8,478 nt of DNA from Desulfotignum sp. (GCA_021737445.1 JAIPDY010000136.1:1-8478), one strand, 5' to 3'. Counted from the first letter of the stretch, positions 1 to 7,092 are shown. Notes: generated by a model not told the origin, from the sequence alone. Made by a program: numbers and translations.

Positions 1-512
1 GTTACAGATTGGTCTCCACAGATATTGCCGCATTGCTGGTCCATTGCAGGGCGTTGCTGGAAGCGGATTTCAACAGCCGAAATGTTTTTTTCATAACAGA
101 CCTGCCTGATGATCTGGGACAGGTGCAGGCAGATGCAGACCAGCTGGAAAAGGCTTTTATAAACCTGCTTCAAAACGGGGCACAGGCCATGCCCCAGGGT
201 GGAAACATTATGATATCAGGCGTATGTGATAATAACTGGGTGCTGCTTGATTTCAGGGATACAGGTAATGGCATGCCCCAGGATGTGGCAAAAAATATTT
301 TCAATCCCTTTTTCACCACCAAAACCAAAGGCACGGGCCTGGGCCTTGCCATTACCCATAAAGTGATCACGGAACATGGGGGACAGATCGATCTTGAGAC
401 CAATGAAGGCGCTGGTACCTGTTTTAGCGTCCGCCTTCCCAGGATCAGTCAGGACCTTGTTCCGGGCCGTTCTGATCCAAAATCAGGTGCAGTCCCTTTA
501 TCTTCTGAATAA
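1..512 (+). CDS. Sensor histidine kinase, C-terminal ATPase domain (5' partial)
   Basis: This is the catalytic ATP-binding end of a two-component sensor kinase. The reading frame is open to the left edge (first whole codon at base 3), so the sensor region and the phospho-accepting histidine lie outside the window. The HATPase_c boxes appear in order: an N box (QLEKAFINLLQNGAQAMP, bases 141-194), a G1 box (DTGNGMP, from about 258), an F box (FNPFFTTK, from about 300) and a G2 box (GTGLGLAI, from about 330). All key residues look intact, so the domain should bind ATP. The usual ending of such kinases (FSVRLP) falls near base 440. About 20 further residues follow, encoded antisense to the end of the response regulator gene. 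That regulator is the obvious candidate partner, but the tail-to-tail arrangement is unusual for a cognate pair, so the pairing is inference. Confidence 0.93.
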   Translation, partial: YRLVSTDIAALLVHCRALLEADFNSRNVFFITDLPDDLGQVQADADQLEKAFINLLQNGAQAMPQGGNIMISGVCDNNWVLLDFRDTGNGMPQDVAKNIFNPFFTTKTKGTGLGLAITHKVITEHGGQIDLETNEGAGTCFSVRLPRISQDLVPGRSDPKSGAVPLSSE

Positions 513-1866
513 GGGTGTTTCTGTGAATTCCAAGCACCTGGGCCGTCTGGGTCTGGTTCCATTGGCAGTTTTGCAGGGCCCGCAAAATATAATGCCGTTC
601 AAACGCCTGGCGGGCCTTGATCAGCCCCTTGTTTCCCCTGGCCCCTTCAGCAGCCTCCCGGCCCGAATCGGTATGGAACAGCAGGTCAAATGGCAGATCT
701 TTTTCATCAATGGCCTGGTTGTCAGATCCCAGTACCACCATCCGCTCCATCAGATTTTCCAGTTCCCGGATATTTCCCGGCCAGGGGTAGTCCTCCAGGA
801 CCGCCAGTGCGTTGGGGGTGATGCCTGTAATCTGTTTGTTCATCCGGCGGTTGAACCGGTCCAGAAAAAAACCGGCCAGAAGCGCTACATCCCCTTTTCT
901 CTGGCGCAGGGGCGGCAGCTCCACCGGCACCACATTGAGTCTGAAATACAGGTCATCTCTGAAATCTTTTGTTTTGACCATCTCTTCCAGCCGGGTGTTG
1001 GTGGCGGCAATAATGCGGACATCCACCTTGATGGTCCGGTTGCTGCCCACCCTGGAAAATTCCCGCTCCTGGATGAATCGCAGTAATTTTGCCTGGAATT
1101 CAGGTTTGAGACAGGCGATTTCATCCAGGAAGATGGTGCCCTGGTGCGCGAACTCAAATTTTCCCGTGGTTTGGCGGAAGGCCCCGGTAAATGATCCTTT
1201 TTCATGGCCGAACAGTTCCGCCTCCATGAGTTCGGCAGGAATGGCTGCACAGTTGATGGCCACAAACGGCTTTTCTTTCCTGGGGCTCAGGTTGTGGATG
1301 GCATGGGCAATCAACTCTTTGCCGGTGCCGCTTTCACCTGTGATCAACACATTGCTGGCAGACCCAGCCACCTTTTCCATGAGCTGAAACACGGCAGTCA
1401 TATGACTGGACCGGCTGATGATTTTTGGCTCAAACGCGCCGGCCATTGCCTGGGACCGGTGATACCGGACCTCCTTGGCCAGGTTCTGCTTGTAAACTAT
1501 TTTTTCCAGCCGGTTTAAAATGATTTCATGGTCAAACGGTTTGGTGATATAATCATAGGCCCCGAGTTTCAGGGATTCTGTGGCTTCCTGGGCTCGGTCA
1601 ACCGCTGAAATCATGATGACATCCAGGTTCCGGTCAACCGCCTTGATCTGCCTGAGGGTTTCAATCCCATCCATTTCCGGCATGACAATATCCAGAAAAA
1701 CCAGGTCAAATGCATGGGATTTGACCTGGGCGACTGCCTTGGACCCGCTGTCCACACAACTGACGTCATAGTCATCTTCAAGAATCTCTTTGAGTGCATC
1801 CCTGATGGCTTCATCATCATCCACCACCAGTATCTGTGCCGGTTTTGGATTTTCTTTTTTATCCAC
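445..1866 (-). CDS. NtrC-family sigma54-dependent response regulator (REC-AAA+-HTH)
   Basis: A complete 473-residue activator of sigma54 RNA polymerase, with the usual family length and three domains. The receiver domain (about 11-125) has the acidic pocket D16/D17, phospho-acceptor D59 in FLDIVMPEMDG, S87 and K109. The AAA+ domain (about 150-380) has Walker A GESGTGK (177-183), the sigma54-contact loop as GSFTGA (224-229; the consensus is GAFTGA), Walker B TIFLDE (244-249) and GNIREL (364-369). A Fis-type helix-turn-helix covers about 437-460 (TAQVLGIHRNTLIQKIKGL). I chose the GTG start at 1866 because GAGGGGAG lies 6 bases upstream. A TTG at 1869 would add one residue but sits only 3 bases from that site. 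It is the last gene of the metabolic operon, about 17 bases after the ferredoxin stop. Its last 22 codons overlap the convergent kinase. The partner kinase and target promoter are unknown. Confidence 0.95.
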   Translation of the reverse strand: MDKKENPKPAQILVVDDDEAIRDALKEILEDDYDVSCVDSGSKAVAQVKSHAFDLVFLDIVMPEMDGIETLRQIKAVDRNLDVIMISAVDRAQEATESLKLGAYDYITKPFDHEIILNRLEKIVYKQNLAKEVRYHRSQAMAGAFEPKIISRSSHMTAVFQLMEKVAGSASNVLITGESGTGKELIAHAIHNLSPRKEKPFVAINCAAIPAELMEAELFGHEKGSFTGAFRQTTGKFEFAHQGTIFLDEIACLKPEFQAKLLRFIQEREFSRVGSNRTIKVDVRIIAATNTRLEEMVKTKDFRDDLYFRLNVVPVELPPLRQRKGDVALLAGFFLDRFNRRMNKQITGITPNALAVLEDYPWPGNIRELENLMERMVVLGSDNQAIDEKDLPFDLLFHTDSGREAAEGARGNKGLIKARQAFERHYILRALQNCQWNQTQTAQVLGIHRNTLIQKIKGLHLILDQNGPEQGPD

Positions 1867-1872
1867 CAATGG

Positions 1873-1880
1873 CTCCCCTC
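1873..1880 (-). promoter_or_regulatory. Ribosome binding site deciding the response regulator start
   Basis: On the minus strand GAGGGGAG ends 6 bases before GTG (1866) and 3 bases before TTG (1869). The spacing favours GTG. The site lies directly downstream of the ferredoxin stop codon (1884-1886), which points to translational coupling. Confidence 0.6.
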
Positions 1881-1883
1881 TCC

Positions 1884-2306
1884 CTAACTATTTGAATTTT
1901 TTTCCAGGATTACGGCATCCAGCGGGCATTCTGCGGCACAGAATCCGCATCCCATGCAGTCCGGCTCCCGGGTAAGCACCGGGTAGGGATGCAGGTCTTT
2001 TACTTTCTGCAAGACCGCATCCAGGGCATTTGCCGGACACGCATCAATGCAGATATGGCAGGCCGTGCACCGGTCCAGATCAAATACAGGCCTGACCCAC
2101 TCTTTTTTGGGTATGTTTAACGCCATCCTGTCGAACGGGTCTGCCACCGCCCCGGCAGGACAGATCCGGCCGCAGGCCCCGCAGTCGATGCAGGCCGGAT
2201 CAAAAATAATATGTGGCTGTTTTTTTTCCCCTGATATGGCATGGGTGGGGCAGATGCGCTGGCAGGCCGTGCATCCGGTGCAGTCTTTGGTGATGAAAAA
2301 TGCCAT
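1884..2306 (-). CDS. Ferredoxin-like protein with four [4Fe-4S] cluster motifs
   Basis: A 140-residue soluble electron carrier made almost entirely of iron-sulfur motifs. Four complete CxxCxxCxxxCP motifs are visible: C9/C12/C15/C19, C39/C42/C45/C49, C80/C83/C86/C90 and C117/C120/C123/C127. They form two bacterial-ferredoxin-like halves joined by a linker of about 30 residues (50-79). No signal peptide or membrane helix is seen, so a cytoplasmic location is likely. The gene lies 15 bases after the AOR gene. AOR enzymes deliver electrons to ferredoxin, and dedicated ferredoxin-like subunits next to AOR genes are known, so this protein is probably the AOR electron partner or small subunit. A free polyferredoxin feeding another complex is the alternative. 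ATG at 2306 is supported by AGGAGA 6 bases upstream. Confidence 0.93.
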   Translation of the reverse strand: MAFFITKDCTGCTACQRICPTHAISGEKKQPHIIFDPACIDCGACGRICPAGAVADPFDRMALNIPKKEWVRPVFDLDRCTACHICIDACPANALDAVLQKVKDLHPYPVLTREPDCMGCGFCAAECPLDAVILEKNSNS

Positions 2307-2312
2307 AAAATT

Positions 2313-2318
2313 TCTCCT
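2313..2318 (-). promoter_or_regulatory. Ribosome binding site of the four-cluster ferredoxin
   Basis: AGGAGA on the minus strand, 6 bases before ATG (2306), lies in the 15-base spacer after the AOR stop codon (2322-2324). Confidence 0.6.
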
Positions 2319-2321
2319 GGA

Positions 2322-4295
2322 TCATAAAACAGTGGTGACCGCATCGATTTGCCGGTCAGTTGGTTTTCCGGTTTCTGTGTCCCAGCCGAATGCCTCCCAG
2401 TATGCCCGGGTCAGGGCTTTTATATCCACTGACCGGCCTTTGTTTGCGCCCCGGGCCTGGGGCGGATGTCCCAGGGGCCGGCCTTTGACAATACAATTTT
2501 TGGGCTGGATGCCGTGTTTGAGATTAAAAGCCTGCTTCAGGGTCTGGATCCTGGTGCCGGCTGCCATGTAGTCATCCGGGGTCATGTGCCAGCCGGTGGC
2601 GGCATTGAGCCAGTCAAAAATCCTGATCCGGCGGGCACCTAGAAATCCGCCGAAAAGGCAGACACCGGCCCCGTTCATCACATTCATGAACTGGGAATTG
2701 GCTTTGGCCATATGTGCCTGAATGGATGTTGTTTCATATTTGCGGGCCTTGTTGTATACCAGGGGTATTCTGGGTGCGGCGGCAACTTTTTTCCACAGCT
2801 GGTACATCTCATAATAGAGCCAGGCCCCGCTGGTGTGGCGGCCAGGGGCTGGTTCCGCACTGTAGTGCAGGGCAAATCCAGGGTCATTGCGGCTGTCATG
2901 CATGGCCAGTTCCTGACCTCCGGCATGGGCGGCAAAGGCATGGCTTTCTTGACCCAGGCGGCCGGCTGCTTTTGCCACACCGTCTGCCAGGATATGGCCG
3001 ATGCCCTGTCTGTGTATGATCTGATCCACCAGCCAGGATATGGCTTCGGGACTGCCCCATTTCAGGGCCATACCTGCGGTATCCTGCAGGGTGATGATCT
3101 TTTTTTCAAAGCATTCCATGGCAAAGGCCACCACATGGCCGGCGGAAATGGTGTCCATTCCGGCCCGGTTCAGGGTCTCGTTGATATCAAAGATGGTATT
3201 TACATCCCGGTTCAGCACAAATCCGCCAAAGGAAAGCACGGTTTCATATTCCGGTTTGTGGGTGAAAGGGTATCTGCCGGTTGTCGTGCAGATGCCCCCG
3301 CACCCCAGAGGGCAGGAATAGCAGTGAAACTTGCGGAGCTGTTTTTTTGTAAATTTATCCGGATTGGCAGACAGGTTTTTGAAAAATCCCCAGTCGCGGC
3401 TGCTGCCTTTCCAGTTTTTTATGGGGGCATCCCCCATTTCCACAGATATCTGGTTCATGGAGACGGTGCCCCATTTTCTGAGAAGTATTTTATACAAAAG
3501 CCCGTCCTGGGTGAACACCCAGGGCATGGTCCGCAATAATGCCCCCACCGGGGCGGTGAGAAATCCCGGCAGAAAAGGCGGCTGAAGCTGTACCCATTTG
3601 CTGCAGATCCGGGAGATGCGTTTCATGGCTTCTTTGTTGTGGACCCCAATGCGCTTGTTGCCTGCCAGAACCAGGGCTTTAAGCCCTTTGGCCCCCATGA
3701 CCGCCCCCAGCCCGGACCGGGCCGCCATACGGCCCTTGTCCGTGGATACCCCGGCCATGAGGGAGCGCCGTTCGCCTGCTGGTCCGATGCAGGCCACCCT
3801 GGCCCCCGGATACCGCTTTAGAAGCTGTGTTTCAGTTTCCACGGTGTCCATGCCCCACAAAAGGCCGGCATCTTTCAAAAGGGCTGTGGTGTCATCCACA
3901 TACAGGTATACCGGTTGATCGCTGATGCCGGTAACAAAAATACCGTCCACACCACAGCGCTTGATGGCAGGAGAAAAATGCCCGCCGCAGTTGGCTTCCC
4001 CCCATCCGCTGGTCAAAGGGGATTTACCGGTGACCATCCACCTTCCCGTGAAAAAAGAGCCGGTGCCGGTGAGCAGGCCGGACACAAACCCCAGCATATT
4101 GTCTGGTCCCAGAGGATCGGCACCTTTGGGAATGTTGTGGTACAGCACATGGGCTGCCAGGCCCATGCCCGATAGAAATGAGCGGTAAATCTGCTGGGAG
4201 ACGGTTTGGGTTTCAATGGTTTTTACCGTCAGGTCCACGACCATGATTTTTCCCATAAATCCGGTATTGCGGCGGGGTGGTGTCATCCTTGTCAT
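2322..4295 (-). CDS. Aldehyde ferredoxin oxidoreductase family protein (tungsten/molybdenum bis-pterin)
   Basis: A 657-residue member of the AOR family, which interconverts aldehydes and carboxylic acids using a bis-pterin tungsten (or molybdenum) centre and a [4Fe-4S] cluster, with ferredoxin as electron partner. The N-terminal domain begins near residue 14 (MGKIMVVDLT). AARSGLGAVMGAKGLKAL (191-208) is a family signature. The cluster ligands are C325, C328 and C332 (CxxCxxxC) with C546 as the fourth. PEYET (348-352) carries the conserved active-site-region glutamates, and DTISAG (381-386) is the first pterin motif. The second pterin motif, usually DxxGLC, reads NGAGVC (541-546), so its aspartate is replaced by Asn. 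The protein is slightly longer than typical AORs (about 600-620). ATG at 4295 overlaps the ADH stop as ATGA; M4 or M14 are possible starts, but neither has a good ribosome site. The specific aldehyde cannot be read from sequence. Confidence 0.94.
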   Translation of the reverse strand: MTRMTPPRRNTGFMGKIMVVDLTVKTIETQTVSQQIYRSFLSGMGLAAHVLYHNIPKGADPLGPDNMLGFVSGLLTGTGSFFTGRWMVTGKSPLTSGWGEANCGGHFSPAIKRCGVDGIFVTGISDQPVYLYVDDTTALLKDAGLLWGMDTVETETQLLKRYPGARVACIGPAGERRSLMAGVSTDKGRMAARSGLGAVMGAKGLKALVLAGNKRIGVHNKEAMKRISRICSKWVQLQPPFLPGFLTAPVGALLRTMPWVFTQDGLLYKILLRKWGTVSMNQISVEMGDAPIKNWKGSSRDWGFFKNLSANPDKFTKKQLRKFHCYSCPLGCGGICTTTGRYPFTHKPEYETVLSFGGFVLNRDVNTIFDINETLNRAGMDTISAGHVVAFAMECFEKKIITLQDTAGMALKWGSPEAISWLVDQIIHRQGIGHILADGVAKAAGRLGQESHAFAAHAGGQELAMHDSRNDPGFALHYSAEPAPGRHTSGAWLYYEMYQLWKKVAAAPRIPLVYNKARKYETTSIQAHMAKANSQFMNVMNGAGVCLFGGFLGARRIRIFDWLNAATGWHMTPDDYMAAGTRIQTLKQAFNLKHGIQPKNCIVKGRPLGHPPQARGANKGRSVDIKALTRAYWEAFGWDTETGKPTDRQIDAVTTVL

Positions 4296-5539
4296 CCTTT
4301 TCTGATACTGGACCGGTCCAGGGGCTCACCGTGAAATGCCGCCTCCAGAACCATGAGACAGTCATCATATTCCAGGTCTTCAGGATTGTAGAAAATACTG
4401 CCGTCACCCAGGGCGGTTCCGGCAATTTCCGGCAGCCGATGCAGGGGAACCAGGATTTGTCTGTTTTTGTCTGTGATATCTTTGAGCCGGACCGCATGGG
4501 CCCCGGCTGTGGCAAGGTGCAGGCCCTGGTTTATCTGCCGGACCTGATCAATGGCTTTTTGTGCCCGGTCCCGGGGTGCCGTCCTGGCAAATATCTCTTC
4601 TCCGGCCAGGGGAAGCAGCAGATCTGCCAGCTGTGTCTGTGTTCTGTGATAATTATATGTCATGCCATGGGGCAGCAGGACAGCCATGCAGGCGCCGTGG
4701 GGCACATGACAGACCGATCCCACGGCATGGCCCAGGGTGTGCACCATGCCTACCATGGAATTGGAAAATGCCATGCCGGCCAGGGCTGCGGCCGTGGCCA
4801 GAGCCAGACGGCCGGCTGGGTCATCTGGATGATTTACCACGCGCGGAAGATGGCACCGGATCAGGTCGATGGCGTCATGGGCCAGGGCGGTGCTCAATGG
4901 GTTTTCTGCCAGGCAGATACTGGCTTCCACTGCGTGGGACAACGCATCCATGGCTGTGGCTGCCGTGATATGGGGGGGCAGGGTCAACGTCATCCGGGGA
5001 TCGATCACAGCAGCATCCGGTATCAGAAAATGGGAGGTAAAAAATAATTTTCTGCCATGATCCGGATCAGCGATCACCGCCACCTGAGTGACCTCTGATC
5101 CGGTGCCTGCAGTGGTGGGCACCGCTATCAAGGGCTTGAGCCGATGCTTGAGCACCCCGGCCCCGGTAAAGGCTCTCAGGTTGTCAGCCCCTTCTGATAC
5201 CAGAATATTCATCCCTTTGGCAGTGTCCATGACTGATCCGCCCCCCAGGGAGATGATGGCATCACAGGTGTTTTTCCGGTATCTGCGGGCCAGGGTATGG
5301 ACAATATCTATGTCTGAATCCGGGGGCACCTCATCCTGGATGGTTCTGACCGTGATGCGGCTGTCCAGGCTCTGAACAAGAATTTCCACCAGGCCTGCCC
5401 GGCTCACGCCCTGGTCTGTGATGATCATAAGATTTTTGGCGCCCATGGATAACAGCAGGCCAGGAATCTGTTCCAGGGCATCATGGCCGGCAACCAGGTT
5501 GACCCGGCCACAGAATTCAAAATACTCAGGCATCTCCAT
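4292..5539 (-). CDS. Iron-containing (group III) alcohol dehydrogenase
   Basis: A 415-residue NAD(P)-dependent alcohol dehydrogenase of the iron-ADH family, interconverting an alcohol and an aldehyde or ketone in the cytoplasm. The N-terminal nucleotide domain has GGGSVMDTAK (99-108) and PTTAGTGSEVT (141-151). The metal ligands expected for the family are all present: D198 and H202 (MDALSHAVEA), H267 (GMVHTLGH) and H281 (VPHG); the last two are 14 residues apart, as in FucO. An upstream in-frame ATG at 5581 would give 429 residues. ATG at 5539 is preferred because GGAGG lies 6 bases before it and the family fold starts here (MEMPEYFEF). The start overlaps the end of the degenerate ADH gene by 14 bases, and the stop overlaps the AOR start. 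An ADH followed by an AOR suggests a two-step alcohol-aldehyde-acid route. The substrate is unknown. Confidence 0.95.
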   Translation of the reverse strand: MEMPEYFEFCGRVNLVAGHDALEQIPGLLLSMGAKNLMIITDQGVSRAGLVEILVQSLDSRITVRTIQDEVPPDSDIDIVHTLARRYRKNTCDAIISLGGGSVMDTAKGMNILVSEGADNLRAFTGAGVLKHRLKPLIAVPTTAGTGSEVTQVAVIADPDHGRKLFFTSHFLIPDAAVIDPRMTLTLPPHITAATAMDALSHAVEASICLAENPLSTALAHDAIDLIRCHLPRVVNHPDDPAGRLALATAAALAGMAFSNSMVGMVHTLGHAVGSVCHVPHGACMAVLLPHGMTYNYHRTQTQLADLLLPLAGEEIFARTAPRDRAQKAIDQVRQINQGLHLATAGAHAVRLKDITDKNRQILVPLHRLPEIAGTALGDGSIFYNPEDLEYDDCLMVLEAAFHGEPLDRSSIRKG

Positions 5540-6551
5540 GGGAAACCTCCTCTGGCAATGTCCAGGACAGATCCCGGACAAGTTGCTGAATGGTCTGGAT
5601 GGCTGCCTCCGGCCGAAGGTGTCCCGGCACTGCCGTGTACCGGTCCGGATCTGTCAGGGGCAGCAGCAGTTTTCCCGGCCAGGGGGAGGCGCCCTTGCAG
5701 GTGTCAAGCATGGGAATCAGGGCCAGGGCCATGTCCATGCCCGAAACCTGGATCAGGTATGTGTTCAGATCCGGGATATGGGACCGGATATACCCGGACA
5801 GAACTGACGCAAGGGTGAGTTTGGCTAACGGAAGCTGTCGGTTTTTTTTTGCTTTCTGGCATAAAAGTTCATCTTGTCCTGGGGGTTGGATCAGAGGGAG
5901 CAGGGTGTCCATGACAAGGCGGATCCCTGTGGCGGCATGGGGCCTGACCAGGGGGCTGCCGGATAAGACAAAAGCCTGGCAGCAGACGGCAAGGCTGGTC
6001 AACCCGGCATCCAGTATCCTGTTGTCGGGGGCTCCCAGCATGGCCTCCGGGGTGACAACCGCCAAATCAGCCGACAGGAATGGAGACACAAAAAACCGGT
6101 CTAAAACAAGTGTCATGGTGGTTTCACAGCCGTCTGAGGGCAGGGTGGGAATAAATGCCAGCGGCAGCAGGGGGCGGTTGATCTGTTGGGGGCCGGCATC
6201 GGATCTTAAGATTTCAGGGCCCATGCACACCGCAAGGTTGAGGCGTTTGGCAGTCCGGACAACCGGACCGGTGCCCAGGGCCAGGATACTGTCATATCCC
6301 TTGTCCACAAACAGGTGGTACAGCGGTTCAATATCGTCAAAATCGGTCAGGGTGGTAATGCCTAAAGCCATGTCTGAATCTTTGAATGCAGCGGTCAGAA
6401 GATTATGCAGGCCTGCATCCCGGGCCGGCTGGTCCGTGATGACAAACGGTTTACAGGCATCCATGCCTGACAGATCAAAAGGCAGGTGAGACAGGGCATG
6501 GGCCCCAAAAGCGGTCTTGGTGCGGCATAAAAAATGAGACAGATCTGTCAT
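5526..6551 (-). CDS. Degenerate iron-ADH paralogue, probable pseudoenzyme
   Basis: A 341-residue protein with no clean motif of its own that aligns by eye with the intact ADH next to it. LALGTGPVVRTAK (90-102) sits where the ADH has SLGGGSVMDTAK, so the conserved Ser and Asp have become Pro and Arg. FIPTLPSDGCETT (133-145) replaces VPTTAGTGSEVT. The DxxxH metal pair is gone (LDAGLTSLAV, 180-189). In the region of the third and fourth ligands the residues are about R256 and G271 rather than His. It is about 75 residues shorter than the ADH, mostly in the C-terminal metal domain. The frame is uninterrupted and has a strong ribosome site (AAGGAG, 6 bases before ATG 6551), so the gene is maintained rather than decaying. 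A structural or regulatory partner of the ADH is likely; another function of the Rossmann half is possible. An upstream ATG at 6581 is less well supported. Confidence 0.85.
   Translation of the reverse strand: MTDLSHFLCRTKTAFGAHALSHLPFDLSGMDACKPFVITDQPARDAGLHNLLTAAFKDSDMALGITTLTDFDDIEPLYHLFVDKGYDSILALGTGPVVRTAKRLNLAVCMGPEILRSDAGPQQINRPLLPLAFIPTLPSDGCETTMTLVLDRFFVSPFLSADLAVVTPEAMLGAPDNRILDAGLTSLAVCCQAFVLSGSPLVRPHAATGIRLVMDTLLPLIQPPGQDELLCQKAKKNRQLPLAKLTLASVLSGYIRSHIPDLNTYLIQVSGMDMALALIPMLDTCKGASPWPGKLLLPLTDPDRYTAVPGHLRPEAAIQTIQQLVRDLSWTLPEEVSHGDA
5546..5550 (-). promoter_or_regulatory. Ribosome binding site deciding the ADH start
   Basis: GGAGG on the minus strand ends 6 bases before ATG 5539. 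It lies inside the 3' end of the degenerate ADH gene, so the two genes are translationally coupled. It argues against the upstream ATG at 5581. Confidence 0.7.
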
Positions 6552-6557
6552 GGTCAG

Positions 6558-6563
6558 CTCCTT
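6558..6563 (-). promoter_or_regulatory. Ribosome binding site of the degenerate ADH, sharing bases with the upstream stop
   Basis: TAAGGAG on the minus strand combines the TAA stop of the SCP2-like gene (6562-6564) with the AAGGAG ribosome site. ATG 6551 follows after 6 bases. This favours 6551 over ATG 6581, and coupled translation is expected. Confidence 0.7.
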
Positions 6564-7092
6564 AATGTCCGGCAACCGCACGGATATAAACCATTGCCCG
6601 GACCAGTGTCCGGCGCTTCAGAGACCAGTCAGGATAGCGTTTGACAGCCAGTTTTGCCAGAAATTTGGGGAGCAGCAATACCTGGATTAAATCCATGACC
6701 CGCACCACGGCACAGGCCTGGGGCACATCTCCGCTCACAAACAACCTGTCCCTGGCATTGGCTGTTGAAGTGCTTTCCTGCAAGGTAAGGGTCACAAACA
6801 GCAGGTTTATGCTTTTAAACATCAGATGCAGGTGAATGGTGCGGTTTGCAGTGGAAGACCCCAGGTATCTGACCCGGCCCTGTGCATCCTTTCCCACCAC
6901 CATGAAAGGACCGTTGGGAAAGGCGCCAAGGCAGAAGGTGTAATGGCCGGGCATGGCGGCGAATTCAGATTTTACGCCGTGATCCACCCGGGCTGCCGCC
7001 TGGATGGCCCGGCCGAAAAACCAGAGTATTAAGGTAAGGTACACTCTTTTGAGCCGCTGCCTGCCAGGCAGTATTTCCATAAAATCGATCAT
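6562..7092 (-). CDS. Small SCP2-like (sterol-carrier fold) protein, first gene of the operon
   Basis: A protein of about 176 residues that I cannot assign firmly. The stretch from about 38 to 140 has the pattern of SCP2-type lipid-binding domains: short beta strands (HYTFCLGA, FMVVGKD), a run with a helical look (TIHLHLMFKSINLLFVTL), then a strand and turn of the form RLFVSGDVPQA, which resembles the conserved GxLxVxGD segment. A hydrophobic helix near 17-34 and a basic C-terminus (KRYPDWSLKRR) suggest peripheral membrane contact. There is no signal peptide or metal motif. The frame extends back to ATG 7233, inside the HD-GYP gene, without a ribosome site. ATG 7092 has AAGGG 7 bases upstream, while ATG 7098 is only 1 base from it. 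If SCP2-like, it would bind or present a hydrophobic substrate or product to the dehydrogenases encoded 10 bases downstream. This role is inference. Confidence 0.7.
   Translation of the reverse strand: MIDFMEILPGRQRLKRVYLTLILWFFGRAIQAAARVDHGVKSEFAAMPGHYTFCLGAFPNGPFMVVGKDAQGRVRYLGSSTANRTIHLHLMFKSINLLFVTLTLQESTSTANARDRLFVSGDVPQACAVVRVMDLIQVLLLPKFLAKLAVKRYPDWSLKRRTLVRAMVYIRAVAGH

Noticed and set aside
376..1086. 236-residue plus-strand open frame across the kinase and regulator ends
   Set aside because: It runs through two genes with clear domains in other frames and has no domain of its own.
2712..3539. 275-residue plus-strand open frame opposite the AOR gene
   Set aside because: It lies wholly antisense to a gene with clear AOR motifs and has no recognisable domain or good ribosome site. 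Long antisense frames are expected in GC-rich coding DNA.
5590..6489. 299-residue plus-strand open frame opposite the degenerate ADH
   Set aside because: The minus-strand frame is the real gene: it aligns with the iron-ADH family, has a strong ribosome site and fits the operon. The plus-strand product has an Arg/Ser-rich shadow composition.
5526..6551. Calling the second ADH copy a decaying pseudogene
   Set aside because: There is no internal stop or frameshift, the ribosome site is well placed, and it is tightly coupled to the genes on both sides. Pseudoenzyme is the better description.
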